A DNA stretch of 64,000 nucleotides from Caldicoprobacter guelmensis (GCF_016908415.1 NZ_JAFBDW010000007.1:1-64000), one strand, 5' to 3'; shown: positions 1 to 9,502, counted from the stretch's first letter. Numbers and translations are program-made. The notes: generated from the sequence alone by a model not told the origin.

Positions 1-203
1 AATCGGAATTTACATATTTCGAGTATTATCCTTTCTAAACCTCTAAATATCAAAGGATTACGCCGTTTTTATTCATTAATTTGCGAAACTTCTGAAAATT
101 TTTTGTGGTGCCTTTTCCTTCACTTGTGTAGCAAAATATGCTAATATTTGATATATAATAGAGAATTTTGAGGAAAAATAAGCCAGGGAGGAGGGCGATG
201 TGC

Positions 204-941
204 ATGAAGGTCACAGTGCTTGGTAAATACGGGCCATTTCCGGCTGCAGCGGGGGCCTGCTCGGGATATCTGGTGGAGCAGGGAGATACCAGGGTGTTGG
301 TGGAATGCGGCAACGGGGTGCTTAGCCGACTTCAGCAGATTTGTCCCCTTGACAAATTGAATGCCATTGTCATCTCACATCTACACAGCGACCATGTGTC
401 GGATATTATGGTGTTGCGTTATGCTCTCGACATTTTAAATGCTCGCGGCCTCAGAGAGCCCAAACCTTTTCCTGTGTATCTTCCCGAGAATCCCAAAGAT
501 GAATATGAGAGGATGTTTTTCAAAAATGTATTTGATATACACGCCATTCAAAATGGTATGCAGCTTCAAATAGGAGACTTGTCGTTTTATTTCCAGGAAA
601 TGACACACCCGGTCCAGAGTTTTGGGATGAAAATTACAGGGGGAAATAAAACAGTAGTATACACCGGCGATACTAATTATAACGAAAGGGTAGAAACCTT
701 TGCCAGCGAAGCTGACCTCCTCATTGCCGATGCGGGATTACTGGAGAAGGATAAGACCAGCCCAAACGTGCCACATCTTACGGCGCGGGAGGTTGGGCTT
801 ATAGCTGCCAAGGCCAATGTAAAGCAGCTCATGCTTTCCCATATATGGCCGTGGTACGATGAAAACGATGTATTGGCTGAGGCTGCAGCCCTCTATCCAG
901 CAGCATTCATTGCCCAGGAAATGAAGGAGTACGAGGTATAA
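204..941 (+). CDS. MBL-fold metallo-hydrolase
   Basis: A 245-residue metallo-beta-lactamase-fold hydrolase, the size and layout of RNase Z/ElaC-like phosphodiesterase relatives. The metal motif HLHSDH (H59, H61, D63, H64) follows an N-terminal beta-strand region, and a YTGDTNY segment supplies a further metal-binding Asp; LSHIWPWY near the C-terminus supplies a late His. The start is placed at ATG 204 because AGGAGG at 189-194 has ideal 9-base spacing to it. Longer readings from 168 or 198 would start too far from or too close to that site. It stands alone ahead of comEC. The substrate cannot be told from the sequence; the fold call is firm. Confidence 0.85.
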   Translation: MKVTVLGKYGPFPAAAGACSGYLVEQGDTRVLVECGNGVLSRLQQICPLDKLNAIVISHLHSDHVSDIMVLRYALDILNARGLREPKPFPVYLPENPKDEYERMFFKNVFDIHAIQNGMQLQIGDLSFYFQEMTHPVQSFGMKITGGNKTVVYTGDTNYNERVETFASEADLLIADAGLLEKDKTSPNVPHLTAREVGLIAAKANVKQLMLSHIWPWYDENDVLAEAAALYPAAFIAQEMKEYEV

Positions 942-1049
942 GACCTATCTTTGCGTGAAAGAGCGTGTGTTATGAGGAACAGCTTGTTTTGTATATAATC
1001 AGCTAAAATCCGATTTTGGTGTATAAAAGAGGGGCAAAGACATATTATT

Positions 1050-3467
1050 TTGGCATTACCAAAATGGATGGAAGGGGTTTTATGGGCCTTGACGGTTTGG
1101 GTGAAACGGCCAGCGATATGGCTGACATCGGCCTATATCGTTGGGATTGTGGTGGGAACAAGGCTTGGCAAAGAATTTGCGTTGGTTGTAATTGTGGTAG
1201 CCGTCCTGGTAGCCGCTATTGCCTGGGTGAGGAAACGTAAAAACGATACTGGCCTTATACCCCTATTGGTCTTGTTTGGCCTGTTGGGTATTCTAGCTGT
1301 ACTCGCAAAGCAGAATATCTTAAATCCATTAAGGGATTTCACGGGTAAGATTGTGGAGATACGAGGACAGATTGTGGAGAGCCCGAGATATGATGAGCAG
1401 CGGAATATATATGTGGTTGAGACGTTTTCGGTTGTAGCGGATGGGGATAGGAGAGATGTAAAGACCAAGGTTCAGGTTAATGTTTATCCCGAAGGCCAAC
1501 AAAAGGAGAGGCCAAGCTACAGCTATGGGGATATTGTAGAGATAAGGGGTAGGCTAGAAGAGCCACCAGGGCAACGCAACCCCAAGGGGTTTGACTACAG
1601 GACGTACCTGCAAAGGCGCGGGATATATAACATTATGTCGGTAAAGTCGTATAATATAAAAAAGACGGGTGTGGGTAACACCCCATATGTGCAATCGTTT
1701 ATTTATGGTTTAAAGAACCGAACTGAGGTTGTGTTTGACAGATATGTGGGTGGGGATGAGGGTGCTCTGGTAAAGACCATGCTGTTGGGTCAGAAGTGGT
1801 TGCTGCCTTCAGAGATACAGCAGGACTTTCAGGTTACAGGACTTTCTCATGTGCTTGCCATATCTGGGCTGCATGTGGGTTTTATTGCGGCTGCCCTGTC
1901 GTCTATTGCTGGGCTGCTTTGCCTTACAAAAAGGCAGGCATTTATCTTTCAGGTATGCCTTTTGTGCCTTTACTGTGCCATGGTGGGTGCTGCTCCATCG
2001 GTGGTACGGGCTGTTGTTATGGCCGTTTTACTTCTAGGGGCTAAGGCGGTGGGACGAGAACCAGATATGTTCAACAACCTCTTTTTAGCCGCCTTCTTGA
2101 TATTGTTGTTTAGGCCTTTGGACTTGTTTGATGTGGGGTTTCAGCTTTCGTTTGGGGCGGTTGTGGGTATCATCTTGTTTGCTGAGCGGTTTAAAAAGTG
2201 GTTGAGGTTTTTGCCCGGCTGGATGGGGGCTGGTGTAGCGGTTACCCTGTCGGCCCAGATAGGGGTATGGCCCATCATAGCGTATTATTTCAACAATTTT
2301 TCGATAGTTGCCTTGATTGCTAACTTGTTTTTGGTGCCGCTGTCAGGGATTATAATTCTAATTGGTTTTGCGTTGATGGTGGGAGCTTTGCTGGTTCCGG
2401 GTATAGGGGTTTTCGTTGGGCCGGTGCTAAAATTTTTGTGCTTTTTGTTGGTGAAGGGGAATGAGATTTTTACGGCCATCCCGTGGGCTTTTATCCGCGT
2501 TGTATCGCCTTCGTTGCTTTTTATGATGTGCTATTACCTGGCCGTCTGGTTTTTATCGCCGGAGAAGCCGGGATGGATGAAGCAGCCTCTACTCTGGTGC
2601 GGGGCGATGGCCATAATGTTGTTGTTAGTCGGTATGCTGACCCCTTTGGTGGATAATGACCTAGAGGTGGTGTTTTTAGATGTAGGCCAGGGCGACTGCA
2701 TATACATACGGACTCCTGATGAAAAGCACATTTTGATAGATGGAGGAGGAAAAAGTGAAGATTATACAGGTACCTTTGACGTAGGTGAGGACATCGTGGT
2801 TCCGTTTTTGCTGAAGAATGGCGTGGGGGACCTTGACTTGGTGGTCATGTCCCATGCCCATGATGACCACATAGGTGGGTTGATTGCGGTGCTAGAAAAC
2901 ATATCTGTGAAGGCTTTTATGGAGTATCCGCCTGGGGAGAAAAGCGATAACTACATACGCCTTAAGGAGTTGGTGCGGGAGAAAGGTATTAAAAATGTGT
3001 ATGCTTATTCTGGCTTATCGTATAAGGTTGGTAAGGATGTTAGGCTCGATGTGGTGTATCCTGATGCAGAGGGGAAGCAGCCTGAAGCATTATTTGAGAG
3101 GGGCGATAACAATCGTTCGTTGGTAGTCTTGCTTCGCTATCGCGATGCCGCTGTGCTGTTTACAGGGGATATAGAAGCCGATGTGGAAAAATACTTGACA
3201 ATGAAGTGGAATATGCCGATAGATATATTGAAGGTAGCTCACCATGGTAGCAACACCTCCTCTACTCACGAATGGTTGGAGGTTTTAAAGCCTAAGTTGG
3301 CAGTTATACAGGTGGGGAAAAACGCTTTTGGGCATCCACATCCAGACGTGATACAGAGGTTGGAGGATAGAGGAATAAGGGTGCTGCGAAATGACTTTCA
3401 CGGGGCGGTCATAGCTAGTTATAAGGGGACAAAATGGCGGGTACGGTGGATGGCAAATGAATGGTAA
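1050..3467 (+). CDS. comEC: ComEC/Rec2-type DNA internalization protein
   Basis: An 805-residue polytopic membrane protein with the ComEC/Rec2 architecture. It has N-terminal transmembrane helices and an OB-like extracellular domain (about residues 80-200). A central competence domain follows, with many hydrophobic helices (about 225-510) and the typical GLSHVLAISGLHVGF segment. The C-terminal metallo-beta-lactamase domain has SHAHDDH (H602, H604, D606, H607). In competent bacteria this protein forms the channel moving single-stranded DNA across the membrane, and the beta-lactamase-like domain may degrade the other strand. The start is uncertain: TTG 1050 gives the full first helix but has no close Shine-Dalgarno site; ATG 1068 is an alternative. 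No other competence pilus genes are in the window. Confidence 0.9.
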   Translation: MALPKWMEGVLWALTVWVKRPAIWLTSAYIVGIVVGTRLGKEFALVVIVVAVLVAAIAWVRKRKNDTGLIPLLVLFGLLGILAVLAKQNILNPLRDFTGKIVEIRGQIVESPRYDEQRNIYVVETFSVVADGDRRDVKTKVQVNVYPEGQQKERPSYSYGDIVEIRGRLEEPPGQRNPKGFDYRTYLQRRGIYNIMSVKSYNIKKTGVGNTPYVQSFIYGLKNRTEVVFDRYVGGDEGALVKTMLLGQKWLLPSEIQQDFQVTGLSHVLAISGLHVGFIAAALSSIAGLLCLTKRQAFIFQVCLLCLYCAMVGAAPSVVRAVVMAVLLLGAKAVGREPDMFNNLFLAAFLILLFRPLDLFDVGFQLSFGAVVGIILFAERFKKWLRFLPGWMGAGVAVTLSAQIGVWPIIAYYFNNFSIVALIANLFLVPLSGIIILIGFALMVGALLVPGIGVFVGPVLKFLCFLLVKGNEIFTAIPWAFIRVVSPSLLFMMCYYLAVWFLSPEKPGWMKQPLLWCGAMAIMLLLVGMLTPLVDNDLEVVFLDVGQGDCIYIRTPDEKHILIDGGGKSEDYTGTFDVGEDIVVPFLLKNGVGDLDLVVMSHAHDDHIGGLIAVLENISVKAFMEYPPGEKSDNYIRLKELVREKGIKNVYAYSGLSYKVGKDVRLDVVYPDAEGKQPEALFERGDNNRSLVVLLRYRDAAVLFTGDIEADVEKYLTMKWNMPIDILKVAHHGSNTSSTHEWLEVLKPKLAVIQVGKNAFGHPHPDVIQRLEDRGIRVLRNDFHGAVIASYKGTKWRVRWMANEW

Positions 3468-3515
3468 AAACATGAAAGACAGAAACTAAGGATGAGGAGG
3501 GAGGGTTGGAAGAAA

Positions 3516-3932
3516 GTGAAAAGTTATAGGAAAGAGCTTTGGTTTGAGGTAAACAAGCGGCGCGATTTCATAAATATTACCCCTATCTTGGAAGAGTGCG
3601 TGAGGGAGAGCGGGATAAAGGAAGGTTTGTTGTTGTGCAATGCCATGCACATCACCGCTAGCGTGTTCATAAACGATGATGAACCAGGGCTTCATCAGGA
3701 CTTTGAGGAATGGCTGGAAAAATTGGCCCCCGAGAAACCATATTCACAGTATAGGCATAACGTGTTTGAAGATAATGCTGATGCGCATTTGAAGCGCACC
3801 ATAATGGGTAGGGAGGTGGTGGTGGCGATTACCGATGGGAAACTCGACCTGGGGCCTTGGGAACAGGTCTTTTACGGCGAGTTTGATGGGAAACGGCGCA
3901 AACGTGTGCTTGTAAAGATCATAGGAGAATAA
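3516..3932 (+). CDS. YjbQ family protein (UPF0047)
   Basis: A 138-residue protein of the YjbQ/UPF0047 family. It shows the family hallmarks: an early ITP-like strand, a CNAMHITASVFIND segment with the conserved His, a short YRHN...AHLKRTIMG block with two further conserved histidines, and a GPWEQVFYGEFDG ending. Members form trimers; some were reported to have weak thiamine-phosphate-synthase-like activity, but the cellular role is unsettled. GTG 3516 is chosen because the GAGGAGGGAGGG run at 3494-3505 lies 10 bases upstream; ATG 3492 would leave that site inside the gene. It sits 48 bases after comEC on the same strand and could be co-transcribed. Confidence 0.85.
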   Translation: MKSYRKELWFEVNKRRDFINITPILEECVRESGIKEGLLLCNAMHITASVFINDDEPGLHQDFEEWLEKLAPEKPYSQYRHNVFEDNADAHLKRTIMGREVVVAITDGKLDLGPWEQVFYGEFDGKRRKRVLVKIIGE

Positions 3933-4016
3933 ATGGGAATAATTGTCTATAGAAGGCGTTTTTTGTGTATGCTAAAATATGTTTGGTTAATCTAAAATGG
4001 AAGGAGGGCAGCGGCA

Positions 4017-4730
4017 GTGGTGTTTTATAAAAACGGCAGGGTGGGGTGTTTTATCCTTCACGGCATCAACGGTGACCAATTTGGCGTGGAAACTCTATGT
4101 AGTTATCTTGAGGAACAGGGTTACAGTACATACCGTTGCGGGATTGGCATAAAAGTTGAATCTGTAAGGCTGTTTAACGTTGACGCCTATTTGGAGTGGC
4201 TGTACAGGGCTGAAAGGGATTTTAAGGATTTTTGCAAGCAATACGATTATGTGGTGGTCATAGGCATATCAGTAGGAGGGTTGATAGGCATACTTCTTGC
4301 TGAAAGGTATATGGTAGATGCCTTGATAACCATAAATACCCCTATATATCTGAGTGATGCCAAAAGATTTTTGGATACAGTATGCCGTGAAGGTGTAAAG
4401 GGTGGCAACTCCTATTTTAACAGAATAATCGTCTTAGCCTTGTGCCGTTTGGTGGGGTTTAACAGGCTACTTAATCAGGTCAAAAGAGTATTGTACAGGC
4501 TACGCTGCCCTCTTTTGGTGATACAAGGGAAAAAAGACGATATCGTGGACTGGAAAAGTGCCTCTTATATATATGATAGCTTTCTGGGGCAAAATAAGGA
4601 GATACAGTATTTCCCTAAATCAGGGCACTTTATATTCCTTGACTGTGAAAGTCCGTTGGTGTTTATTAGGATGCATCAATTTATTCAAAAGAGCGTAGAA
4701 AATAGGATGTTGATGGAAGGTTATATCTGA
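4017..4730 (+). CDS. alpha/beta-hydrolase (carboxylesterase-like)
   Basis: A 237-residue serine hydrolase resembling small bacterial carboxylesterases/lipases of the Est30 type. The sequence shows an N-terminal strand and oxyanion region (CFILHGINGD). The nucleophile elbow GISVGG has the serine at residue 85. A C-terminal acid lies in GKKDDIVDW and the catalytic His in SGHFIFLD. GTG 4017 has AGGAGGG seven bases upstream; GTG 4020 is also possible. It lies 84 bases after the YjbQ gene. Substrate unknown; short-chain acyl esters are typical for the family. Confidence 0.8.
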   Translation: MVFYKNGRVGCFILHGINGDQFGVETLCSYLEEQGYSTYRCGIGIKVESVRLFNVDAYLEWLYRAERDFKDFCKQYDYVVVIGISVGGLIGILLAERYMVDALITINTPIYLSDAKRFLDTVCREGVKGGNSYFNRIIVLALCRLVGFNRLLNQVKRVLYRLRCPLLVIQGKKDDIVDWKSASYIYDSFLGQNKEIQYFPKSGHFIFLDCESPLVFIRMHQFIQKSVENRMLMEGYI

Positions 4731-4835
4731 TTCATGGTTTGATAAGGTGGCGCTCTTGGGCTTATGACTTTTTTGGTGAGTCTTACTTTTGTTTTATGTT
4801 TAAACAGCAAAATAAATGAAAGGAGTAGGATACTC

Positions 4836-6272
4836 ATGAGAAGGTTTGAAGATGCCGGATGGAGAGCAAATATGAGAATCAGGTTTGACTACAACAACAT
4901 GATGTCGGATATGCTCGGAGAGAAATACGGTATAAACAAGGAGCAGATCCTTGCATTACAGCCAAAGGTAAAGGTTGCTATCGAGGCTTTAAAGGAAAAG
5001 AGAAAGTCTGGCAAAATCGAGTGGATGGACCTTCCGTATACTCAGGCCGAGGTGGTCAAGGATATCTTAGCGACTGCAGAGGATATAAAAAAGAAGTTTG
5101 AATGCTTTGTGGTTTTGGGCATAGGCGGGTCGGCTTTGGGCCCCATAGCAGTACATCAAGCGTTGAATCACCTACATTACAACGAGTTGCCAAAAGAAAG
5201 GCGAAACGGTTGTCCAAGATTTTATGTGGTGGATAATATAGACCCTGAGCGTATGAAGGCTCTTTTTGATATAATCGATGTGAAGAGCACGGTATTTAAC
5301 GTGATAACAAAGTCTGGCAGTACGTCTGAGACTATGGCTCAATTTTTGATTGTAAGGGATATGCTGAAAGAAGCCGTGGGTGACAACTACCGCCAGCAAA
5401 TTATTGCCACCACCGACGCTGAGAAGGGCAATCTCATCCGTATAGCCAGGGAGGAAGGATTTAAGACCTTCTACATCCCTGCTGGTGTAGGAGGCAGGTT
5501 CTCCGAGCTTTCACCTGTTGGGCTTTTACCGGCGGCTGTATGCGGTATCGATATCGAGGAGCTGCTGGCAGGGGCAGCTTATATGGATGAGCTGTGCAGC
5601 AAAGATGACGTATTTGAGAACCCGGCTTATATGGCAGCTGTCCTTCAGTATATCGCCATGAAACAGGGGAAGAACATCTCGGTCATGATGCCCTATGCCG
5701 ATTCCTTGAAGTATATGGCCGACTGGTATGCACAGCTGTGGGCTGAAAGCCTGGGCAAGAAATACGACGTTGAGGGTAGGGAAGTATACGTTGGTCAAAC
5801 TCCTGTAAAAGCGCTGGGTGTCACTGATCAGCATTCCCAGATACAGCTGTACACTGAAGGGCCTTTCGATAAGGTCATAACATTTATAAAAGTAGAGAAT
5901 TTCCGCAGTGAGATTGATATACCTAAAGGATATGATGACATGCCTGCTGTTTCGTTTTTGGGAGGTCACACTCTAGGACAGCTCTTACATGCTGAGCAGA
6001 CAGCTACTGAATATGCGCTTTACAAGGCTAAACGAATGAATAGGACTATTATATTGCCCGAGGTTAACGCCTTCACAGTGGGGCAGCTGCTTTACCTGCT
6101 GGAAGTTGAAACGGCCTTTGTCGGGGAGCTGCTCAACATCAATGCGTTTGACCAGCCGGGAGTAGAAGAAGGCAAGAACGCCACGTACGCTTTGATGGGT
6201 CGTCCAGGCTATGAGGAGAAAAAGGCAGAACTGGAAAACAGGCCTAAAAAGCGCAAAGAGTATATAATATAA
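4836..6272 (+). CDS. pgi: glucose-6-phosphate isomerase
   Basis: Phosphoglucose isomerase, interconverting glucose-6-phosphate and fructose-6-phosphate in glycolysis. Visible signatures are the VLGIGGSALGP phosphate/sugar region, ITKSGSTSET, and GVGGRFSELSPVG. The DQHSQIQLYTEGPFD block is typical of the bacterial/firmicute subfamily. ATG 4836 has AGGAG ten bases upstream and gives 478 residues. ATG 4872 (MRIRFDY) matches where many firmicute homologues begin and also has a GGAGAG, so the first 12 residues are uncertain. It is followed after 17 bases by the DUF89 gene, which is probably co-transcribed. Confidence 0.95.
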   Translation: MRRFEDAGWRANMRIRFDYNNMMSDMLGEKYGINKEQILALQPKVKVAIEALKEKRKSGKIEWMDLPYTQAEVVKDILATAEDIKKKFECFVVLGIGGSALGPIAVHQALNHLHYNELPKERRNGCPRFYVVDNIDPERMKALFDIIDVKSTVFNVITKSGSTSETMAQFLIVRDMLKEAVGDNYRQQIIATTDAEKGNLIRIAREEGFKTFYIPAGVGGRFSELSPVGLLPAAVCGIDIEELLAGAAYMDELCSKDDVFENPAYMAAVLQYIAMKQGKNISVMMPYADSLKYMADWYAQLWAESLGKKYDVEGREVYVGQTPVKALGVTDQHSQIQLYTEGPFDKVITFIKVENFRSEIDIPKGYDDMPAVSFLGGHTLGQLLHAEQTATEYALYKAKRMNRTIILPEVNAFTVGQLLYLLEVETAFVGELLNINAFDQPGVEEGKNATYALMGRPGYEEKKAELENRPKKRKEYII

Positions 6273-6289
6273 AAGGGGGAAGTGGAGGG

Positions 6290-7147
6290 TTGAAAGCTAC
6301 AATTGATTGCATGCATTGCTATCTGAAACAGGCTGTGTCGTGTATGAGAATGGCTGGGATTGACGAAGACGCTCAACACGAGATACTCTTTAAGCTCATG
6401 GACTATGTGAAGGGGCTTGACAGAGAAGCTACTCCTGCCGAGAATTCCACATATGTGGTTCTGAAGACATATGAACTCATGGGGATAGATGACCCCTATA
6501 AAGAGATAAAAAGGCAATCGAATGACTTGGCACTTGAATTATACCCGCAGTTGAAGCGAATGCTGGAGGGATATGAAGACAAGCCGTACGCTGCTCTTAA
6601 GATAGCGGTGGCAGGGAATGTGATTGACCTTGGCATAAGGAGGAGTTTTGATGTCGAGGGAGAGCTTCGGTACAGCCTGGATACTGGCTTTTCAAAAGAC
6701 CATTACCATAGATTTAAGCAAAAACTGGAGAAGGTAGATGAAGTGTTGTTTTTAGGTGACAATGCAGGAGAGATTGTATTTGACAAGATATTGGTAGAAG
6801 AACTGGTAAATTTGGGTAAAAGGGTGACATACGTTGTCAAAGAGGGCCCTGTGCTCAATGATTCAACCATGGAAGACGCTATTTATGTGGGTATGGATAA
6901 AGTAGCAAATGTCATCACCAGCGGTTCGAGGTTTCTGGGCATAAGCTTTAAGCATATGTCTCGTGAGCTTGCTGATGCGCTGTACAAGGCTCCACTGGTC
7001 ATATCAAAGGGGCAGGCCAACTTTGAATCGCTTGAGCAACATGAAATGGCACGGGACAGGGTATTCTTTTTACTCAAAATAAAGTGTGATGAAGTGGCAA
7101 AGGCTGCAGGAGCAGCGCTGGGTGATGTGGTGTTCTTTGCGAGATGA
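6290..7147 (+). CDS. DUF89/ARMT1-like damage-control phosphatase family protein
   Basis: A 285-residue protein of the DUF89 family. The N-terminal CMHCYLKQA segment has the Cys-x2-Cys typical of the prokaryotic subgroup. The metal/phosphate core LGDNAGEIVFD is near residues 155-165, and a late ISKGQANFESL block is present. Family members are metal-dependent phosphatases proposed to remove damaged or over-accumulated sugar phosphates. That fits a position directly downstream of pgi, although the substrate here is an inference. The start is TTG 6290 behind an AAAGGGGGA/GGAGGG site. Confidence 0.82.
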   Translation: MKATIDCMHCYLKQAVSCMRMAGIDEDAQHEILFKLMDYVKGLDREATPAENSTYVVLKTYELMGIDDPYKEIKRQSNDLALELYPQLKRMLEGYEDKPYAALKIAVAGNVIDLGIRRSFDVEGELRYSLDTGFSKDHYHRFKQKLEKVDEVLFLGDNAGEIVFDKILVEELVNLGKRVTYVVKEGPVLNDSTMEDAIYVGMDKVANVITSGSRFLGISFKHMSRELADALYKAPLVISKGQANFESLEQHEMARDRVFFLLKIKCDEVAKAAGAALGDVVFFAR

Positions 7148-7262
7148 GAGAGCGTTGGACAATCGTCGCAGAACATCTCTATACCCTTTGTTGAAGGTAT
7201 GTTATGGTGTGGTGTATGGTTATGCTCTTTTTCTGATTATTTTTGAAAATGGGGGATATAAT

Positions 7263-7949
7263 ATGGCATTGATAGTATTGGATAATATTTCGTGGAAGGT
7301 GGATGTTGACAAGCTGCTTAAAAGATTTCATCTGCAGCCGGGTAGTCAGGATGCGGCGAAGGTAGAAGCACTTGCACATCAGGCCGAAAAGATAGGTAGG
7401 CCAAAAGCTTTGTACAAGGAAGCCTATGTAGAAGATAAGGGAGAGGATTTCGTAATAGTAGATGGGGTAAAGCTGACCAGTCGCATACTTCGTACCAACC
7501 TGGAGCAAGTCTACAAGGTATTTCCCTATATCGTGACTTGTGGCACTGAGCTGGATGAATGGTCCGACAGCATAGACGATATTTTAGAGAGCTATTGGGC
7601 AGATGGTATTAAAGAAATGGCCTTGGCTGAAGCATTAAAGGCTTTTGAAAGGCATCTTCATGAGAATTTTCGCCCAGGCAAGACCACCAGCATGAACCCT
7701 GGTTCGTTGCAGGATTGGCCAATAAACCAGCAGAAACAGCTTTTTCAGATACTTGATGACCCCAAGAGGTATATAGGTGTGGAACTTACTGAAAGTTATT
7801 TAATGCTGCCCATGAAATCTGTATCTGGTATACGCTTTGCCACCGAGGTTGGTTTTGAGAATTGTAAGCTGTGCAGGAGGGAGAACTGTCCTGGCAGAAG
7901 GGTGCCTTATGACCCGGAATTTGCTAAGTCTTATGGAGTACAAATTTAG
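7263..7949 (+). CDS. vitamin-B12-dependent methionine synthase activation-domain protein
   Basis: A 228-residue stand-alone protein related to the C-terminal reactivation domain of cobalamin-dependent methionine synthase. Diagnostic features are the MNPGSLQDWPINQQ segment and the SESYLMLP-like strand. The cysteine-rich tail reads C-x2-C-x4-C-P-x-R-R-x-P-Y-D, typical of clostridial versions. Such proteins are thought to pair with a split MetH or related corrinoid enzyme, none of which is in this window. ATG 7263 is preferred because GGGGGA lies 7 bases upstream. An open frame extends back to 7086 but overlaps the preceding gene and has no site. Confidence 0.8.
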   Translation: MALIVLDNISWKVDVDKLLKRFHLQPGSQDAAKVEALAHQAEKIGRPKALYKEAYVEDKGEDFVIVDGVKLTSRILRTNLEQVYKVFPYIVTCGTELDEWSDSIDDILESYWADGIKEMALAEALKAFERHLHENFRPGKTTSMNPGSLQDWPINQQKQLFQILDDPKRYIGVELTESYLMLPMKSVSGIRFATEVGFENCKLCRRENCPGRRVPYDPEFAKSYGVQI

Positions 7950-8092
7950 TTTCAAACCAATACCGCACAATGGGCGATGAACTGGCCGCACTGCTGGCAC
8001 ATTATAACTTCCTTGTGGAGGTCAGTTTGGTTGGCCCAGAAGAACTGCACGATTACTCTCGCAAGACAGCTGGTGGGCGGGGAATAAAATAG
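7950..8092 (+). pseudogene. relic of a radical SAM (anaerobic sulfatase-maturase-like) gene
   Basis: A 143-base stretch directly after the previous stop codon reads FQTN in one frame and then, after a frame change, MGDELAALLAHYNFLVEV / SLVGPEELHDYSRKTAGG in another. This matches, from memory of the family, the QTNGTL...FLVGLSLDGPxEIHDxYRxTxGG region of anaerobic sulfatase-maturating radical SAM enzymes. The Fe-S cysteines and the rest of the protein are absent. I read it as an internal fragment of a deleted gene. The resemblance is by eye only. Confidence 0.5.
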
Positions 8093-8093
8093 C

Positions 8094-8140
8094 GGAACTC
8101 CTTTCTGAATAGAATGAAAACATAATCAGAAAGGAGCTCC
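8094..8140. terminator. bidirectional hairpin terminator
   Basis: GGAACTCCTTTCTGA at 8094-8108 can pair with TCAGAAAGGAGCTCC at 8126-8140 with one mismatch, loop about 17 bases. It lies between convergent genes (B12-activation protein/radical SAM relic on plus, aldo/keto reductase on minus) and could stop both transcripts. Confidence 0.6.
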
Positions 8141-8180
8141 TACATTTATCTGGAATTTTCGATAAACCCGATTTTTATTT

Positions 8181-9338
8181 TTATGATATTTGTGTCAGCA
8201 CATCATGTGCCTCTTTGAGCTTCTCTATTATAGGTATACCCTGTGGACAGGCGCTTTCGCACTGGCCGCATTCTACACATTTGGAGGCATCGGCTTTTTC
8301 CTCAATAAGTTTCTTATACTCCCTGCTTTGCCCTTCAATATCATCGTACATGGAAGCGTTGTTGTACAGGCTAAAGATCCTAGGTATATTGATTCCCGAA
8401 GGGCAGGGCATGCAGTAATTACAAGATGTACAGCTTACTTTTATTTTGCTTTCATAAGCGGCTTTTACCTTGGCAATCAACTCAAGTTCTTCCTGTGTCA
8501 TTGAATTGGGTGCAGCGTTTTTAAATATCTCGATATTTTCCTTCAGCTGTTCCATGGTGCTAACGCCGCTTAAGATGACTGTAACCTCAGGAAAGTTGTA
8601 TAGCCATCTGAATGCCCATTCTACTGGAGAACGTTTTATGCTGAAACTATCCCATATTTGTTGAATGTCTTTAGGGATGTTATGAGCCAGCCTACCACCC
8701 TTCAACGGCTCCATTATCACCACAGGTATTCCTTTGGAGGCGGCATATCGCATGCCTTCTACTCCTGCCTGATAGTTTTCGTCCAGGAAATTGAGCTGAA
8801 TCTGGCACATCTTCCAGTCATATGCGTCTATTATCACCTTAAATATAGGCAACTGGTCATGGAATGAAAAGCCGGGATATTTTATCTTTCCAGACTCGAC
8901 AGCTTTATCGAGGAACTTCAATATGTTAAATTTTTCCACTTTTTCCCATCGTTCCTTATCCAGGGCGTGCAGCAAATAGAAGTCAATATAGTCAACCTGA
9001 AGTTTTGATAATTGTTCGTCCAGTAGTTTTTCACAATCTTCGTAGGATTCCACTTTCCACATAGGAAGTTTGGTAGCGAGTTTCACCCTTTCACGGTATC
9101 CATCTTTCAAAGCTTTGCCTACCACTATTTCGCTATTGCCGCCGTGATAGGGGTAAGCGGTATCTATGTAATTGACGCCGTTGTCTATTGCATACCTAAT
9201 CATCTTGATAGCCTCGTCTTCGTCAATAGCTGAGTAATCTTTTGAACCATCGGGCTGTGTTTGAAGAGGTAACCGCATGCAACCCATGCCAAACGTTGAA
9301 ACTTTAAACCCTAAATTTCCAAATTCCCTGTAATACAT
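8181..9338 (-). CDS. aldo/keto reductase with C-terminal 4Fe-4S domain
   Basis: A 385-residue fusion of an aldo/keto reductase barrel (residues 1 to about 300) and a ferredoxin-like domain. The reductase tetrad is visible: D and Y in DTAYPYHGG, K in LATKLPMW, H in LLHALDK. The tail has SCTSCNYCMPCPSG and CVECGQCESACPQG, enough cysteines for Fe-S clusters. Proteins of this build are common in anaerobes and are assumed to couple NAD(P)H carbonyl reduction with Fe-S electron transfer; the substrate is unknown. The start has a GGAGGG site upstream. It is a monocistronic minus-strand gene. Confidence 0.9.
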   Translation of the reverse strand: MYYREFGNLGFKVSTFGMGCMRLPLQTQPDGSKDYSAIDEDEAIKMIRYAIDNGVNYIDTAYPYHGGNSEIVVGKALKDGYRERVKLATKLPMWKVESYEDCEKLLDEQLSKLQVDYIDFYLLHALDKERWEKVEKFNILKFLDKAVESGKIKYPGFSFHDQLPIFKVIIDAYDWKMCQIQLNFLDENYQAGVEGMRYAASKGIPVVIMEPLKGGRLAHNIPKDIQQIWDSFSIKRSPVEWAFRWLYNFPEVTVILSGVSTMEQLKENIEIFKNAAPNSMTQEELELIAKVKAAYESKIKVSCTSCNYCMPCPSGINIPRIFSLYNNASMYDDIEGQSREYKKLIEEKADASKCVECGQCESACPQGIPIIEKLKEAHDVLTQIS

Positions 9339-9409
9339 CTTACATTATTCCCTCCTTGCAATTGTTATTGGTTTTTTTTAATTTATATTAAATTTAATTG
9401 GGACAAAAG

Positions 9410-9502
9410 TCAGTGCTGTTTATCCCTGATTTTCAAGGATTTAACATGAGCAGCAAATTCGGCATCGGCCCCTCCAATATGAGTTACAATCCAATTTACC
9501 AC
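9410..9502 (-). pseudogene. possible relic of a carboxymuconolactone-decarboxylase-like gene
   Basis: The gap 9339-9663 has no intact gene. Its minus strand at 9502-9410 reads VVNWIVTHIGGADAEF then AAHVKSLKIRDKQH and a stop. This resembles the TxLGGxxxxLxxHIxxxLxxG core of carboxymuconolactone decarboxylase/AhpD proteins, often neighbours of aldo/keto reductases. Another frame just upstream is also open but unrelated. Only 31 codons remain, so this is a tentative reading. Confidence 0.25.

Noticed and set aside
1016..1240. 74-codon frame overlapping the comEC start
   Set aside because: Different frame from comEC, cysteine/glycine-rich by chance, no ribosome site.
4764..4835. N-terminal hydrophobic extension of Pgi
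   Set aside because: The extension upstream of ATG 4836 has no ribosome site, and cytosolic isomerases lack such a segment.
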